This document shows positions 61,147-64,000 of a stretch of DNA of 64,000 nucleotides, piece after piece. The DNA lies in the NCBI RefSeq assembly GCF_005239225.2, contig NC_133292.1, positions 4,994,985 through 5,058,984 on the forward strand, written 5' to 3'. This DNA comes from Populus alba (lineage: Eukaryota; Streptophyta; Magnoliopsida; Malpighiales; Salicaceae). The translations under genes were made by a program, and so were the position numbers. Position 1 is the first letter of the stretch. Every line of letters starts with the position of its first letter. The notes below the pieces were generated by a model. The model saw only the letters and a list, made by a program, of their open reading frames with translations. It ran no database searches and had not been told where the DNA came from.

Positions 61147-61560
61147 TTTTAATTTTTATTTTTAGTTGATTTTGGGGAGATTCCAAGCTGAAGATGTATT
61201 TAAAAATTATATAAATTTGAAAGCCTTGTTGAACCCCATCATCCAAAGCCCTGTTGAACTCCATTACCAGAAAGTCGAGTTTCTCCAGCTCCATATTTTC
61301 CACACCGTAATAACAAAATTCAAACACCACCCATCTATAATCACCAGGAAGATCAATCAAAAGCAACACAAGGAGAAATTCTTTTGAATAATTCATAATA
61401 ATAATAAACATTAAAAATAATCTTCATTCGATCATCCTCCTCCCTACCTTTCTTCCTTTCTTTTTTCATAATAATAATAATAATAAGCGAACTCGCATTT
61501 ATCTTTTTTCAGGAATGAGAAAAAAATCAAAAAACTGAAAAAAATCAGAAAAAAAAAAAA
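61147..61560. other. Intergenic
   Basis: A less AT-rich 61180-61380 block is open on both strands for 70-100 codons, but I recognise nothing in it. (ATA)n runs lie near 61400 and 61470. Confidence 0.45.
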
Positions 61561-61574
61561 AACAGATTAAATTT

Positions 61575-61845
61575 TTTTAAAAACCAGCCGGTTCGGTTTT
61601 AGTTTTATAAATATAAAACCAAAAACACCGAATTGAACCGAACCCAAACAAAAAAAACCGAGCCAAGCTAGCAAAAAACCAAGCCAAAACTGAATATAAC
61701 TGAAAAAACCGAGCCAAATCAAAAAATAAAGCCAAACCGGTTTGAACCGATTTCAGTTCTAAAAAACCGAACCAAACCAAAACCGGTTGGTTTGACCCGG
61801 TTTCAATTCGGTTTTGGTTTTTTTTTTAAAAAAAATTTGGTTTGG
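61575..61845. repeat. AACCG/CGGTT-rich block, possible hAT relic
   Basis: Dense AACCGA, CCGAACC, ACCGGTT and CGGTTTTG motifs resemble the subterminal regions of the hAT element at 53966-55022. I could not find the TAGGGGTG ends, so it may be a decayed relative. Confidence 0.4.
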
Positions 61846-62766
61846 TTATTATTATTATTATTTTTTGGATAAAAATCAAAACTAACTGTATTTTAGGGCT
61901 AGGAAATCTCACGTTTTCCACTTAACACAAAACGACGTTTTCCATTGTAGCTCAATTAAACCCCCCGGATCTTGCTGCCCGTAAATGACTCCGACCAATC
62001 ATCTTCTCCTGCAAACATTTCCTGTTCTTGCTCAATCGATTCAATTTTTTTTTTTTTTTAAAAGAAATATTGGCATGGTGGAGATTTAATTCTAGGCCAG
62101 GGAAGGAAAATTCTTACCAGTATTAGTGTTGTAATAATCTGGATATGTAGAAATTAAATTTGAAATGATCATCCGTCGTCCTCGTTAGTAGATGAGAAGG
62201 AATCGTAGAAGAGAATTGATAGAAGAAAATTGATGAAATGGAAATAGTATCAGTGTTTATATTATATTATAAACGATAGTAAGTTTATATTTGGTTGATC
62301 TAACTAATATGAACACCCTAACTAAAACTCATCCAAATCGAACCCGATCAACAGTAAAAGAAAAAGAAAAAGAAATATAGAAATGCTGCAAAATTAACCT
62401 GCAAAAAGATGGAAATACTAAATGTTAGGAATTTCAAAACCAAAATCATGGTTCTATATCAGTAACGCGAGAAAAGAAAAGGGTTTGAAGTCGTCGAGCT
62501 TTAGACAGGAAGAAACCAGAAATAAAGTTTTCTATTTTATCAATGAGTATTGCATACAGTGCCCTGAATCATATAAGGGCATTGAATACAAGGAATACCC
62601 TTGCTCTGCTACACACATACACGTCTCTGACCAGGTGCATACTCGACCAGCTATCCTCGAACACTGGGCTTCAGAGCCCAGGCTAAATAAATGGCGAACA
62701 GAGCTTTGCCTGACAGAGAAGGCATTAATTTGTGTCAATAATTCTTGAAGTTCAAATAGCACGCAG
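61846..62766. other. Intergenic and cis-prenyltransferase 3' region
   Basis: No gene seen up to the prenyltransferase stop. The right part, from about 62520, is probably its 3' UTR; the open frames at 62422-62786 on both strands are not recognisable. Confidence 0.5.
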
Positions 62767-64000
62767 TTATGAACGTCGTCCACCATAGCGTCTCTGTCTT
62801 TGCTGGTAGGAAGTCAAGGCCTCTACAAACTCAGCTTTTCCAAAATCAGGCCAGAGAGCTTCTGCGAAGAAGAGTTCAGTGTAGGCCAGTTGCCACAGTA
62901 AGAAATTGCTGTTCTATGTTCTCCGCTGGTTCGAATCAATAAATCAGGGCATGGATACTCTGCACAATTCGTTTCCAGTTCCTGTTCAAGCAGGCTTTCA
63001 TCGATGTCTTCAAGTTGAACAGTGCCATCCTTTACCTTTTGAGCAATGCTTTTGCATGCCTGCGTAACATCATATTTCCCACTGTAGCTGACTGCCACGA
63101 TAAGATGAAGTCTGGAGTTGTCTTTCGTCTTCTCCTCTACGTCACTTATCAGTTTCTTCAGAGATTCCGGGAGCCTGGACGAGTCTCCGATTGTAGAGAC
63201 TCGAGCGCCCTGCCTGCGAGTGGCATCAGAAGCATCAGGACCAATAAAAGCGATGGCAATAAATCAAACTACTGCATACATTTTAATGTTTGTATATTTT
63301 CAAATAGCCACGATTGTATCGCATTTCGCAGCAGTGATGCACTGATGCCATACATGAGAAATAATATTCCACTGGTTACCATTTGATGACTTCTCTAACA
63401 TTTTGATGTTCAAATTCGTAAACATTCAAATCAAGTAAACTATTGACAACCAGAAAGGATCTAGGATCAGGTTAGCATTAAAACATGCTGGTTTGATCAT
63501 ATATATAAAGGCTCACACAGACACGCTCAAGAGCAATTTATATACAAAAGAAGCATGTTTTTTTAGCAAAACATTGTAGAAAGTCTAGATGGAAGTAATT
63601 TAGAAAAGGGATATTCCCACGAATCAAGCTTGATAAAAGTCTCACACGCAAATGCTTTGGACTTTCTGAAACCAACAAATTTGATAGGGATTTATCCAGC
63701 AATTTTAGCCATCTATTATGGTCCCCAAACAAGTAATCTCATCTTTCGTGGTTTCTGATCCGATGGGATTAAAATTAGCCAAAGAGTCTAATCTAATTGC
63801 CATTGCATACCAAGATCATTTGAGTTTTACAGCAATTCCCCATGTTTATGCAAAGAAAGAAAACAACAAAAATAAAATAAAATGAAGACACTGGATCGGT
63901 GGTAAGAGAAAGAACTCTAGCAGATAGATGGCTACCTGATAAAATTATCCAACTCGGACTTCAACATCCTTTCAAATAAACTCATCAAGAAATCAACCTC
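62767..64000 (-). pseudogene. cis-prenyltransferase (dehydrodolichyl diphosphate synthase type), partial, with a one-base frameshift
   Basis: cis-Prenyltransferases extend a prenyl diphosphate with isopentenyl diphosphate to make cis-polyprenols; chloroplast and endoplasmic reticulum forms exist. Two exons are visible: 64000-63936 (VDFLMSLFERMLKSELDNFI, continuing beyond the window) and 63213-62767. The join reads FIRQGARVSTIGDSSRLPES. Conserved parts follow: LIVAVSYSGKYDVTQACKSI, then ETNCAEYPCPDLLIRTSGEH. Right after RTSGEHR the frame breaks: the next residues, [20 protein letters not shown] through YGGRRS and a stop at 62767, lie one base out of frame, consistent with a single missing base near 62906-62914. 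Read literally, translation ends at 62823 after 29 wrong residues, losing the conserved C-terminus. It is either a recent null allele or pseudogene, or an assembly error. The catalytic N-terminal half lies off the window. Confidence 0.85.

Noticed and set aside
1..64000. Prokaryotic features such as CRISPR arrays, operons or ribosome-binding sites, and tRNA genes
   Set aside because: The direct repeats seen are plant microsatellites, tandem duplications or transposon ends. Genes are spliced and monocistronic, and no tRNA A/B-box pair with a cloverleaf was found.

Overview
This is plant nuclear DNA from a eudicot, most likely a poplar or another Salicaceae tree (inference; no database was searched). 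The signs are intron-split genes with GT-AG boundaries, compact exons in very AT-rich intergenic DNA, and many small plant-type mobile elements. There are no operons, rRNA, recognisable tRNA genes or CRISPR arrays.

Eleven protein-coding loci can be supported. Left to right they are: the 3' part of a UGT71-type glycosyltransferase (+, cut by the window edge); a broken sugar-transporter exon (+); an intronless DYW-class PPR protein matching OTP81 (+); a CBM20 starch-binding-domain protein (+); an RRM plus CCCH zinc-finger splicing protein (-); a 22-exon villin (+); a non-specific phospholipase C of the NPC6 type (+); an intronless AMT1 ammonium transporter (+); a Has1/RH51-type DEAD-box helicase (-); an AIRP2-type RING E3 ligase (-); and the 3' part of a cis-prenyltransferase (-, cut by the right edge and carrying a one-base frameshift). 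I joined exons by hand. The villin (901 aa), helicase (586 aa), RING ligase (243 aa), RRM protein (350 aa) and phospholipase (535 aa) all close in frame at lengths close to their Arabidopsis relatives.

The genes do not form a pathway. They look like a conserved chromosomal neighbourhood: from memory, UGT71C genes, OTP81 and VLN1 lie close together on Arabidopsis chromosome 2, and several other genes here have relatives in the linked At3g47-48 and At5g01 blocks.

Most of the unusual content is mobile DNA. A 1,057-bp hAT-type element at 53966-55022 has perfect 8-bp target duplications and carries fragments of two unrelated host genes, a secretory phospholipase A2 first exon and a UGT85-type piece. 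A roughly 2-kb insertion in villin intron 13 is flanked by a 10-bp repeat and carries a shattered receptor-like kinase fragment that still has an intron. A 292-bp TRIM retroelement at 18355-18646 has 78-bp LTRs, a primer-binding site and 5-bp target duplications. A Helitron 3' terminus lies at 2459. A family of AT-rich repeats of about 200 bp has at least eight copies. The intergenic stretches 16.7-23.4, 34.3-36.9, 47.0-49.8 and 55.0-62.7 kb are otherwise low-complexity AT-rich DNA in which I see no genes.
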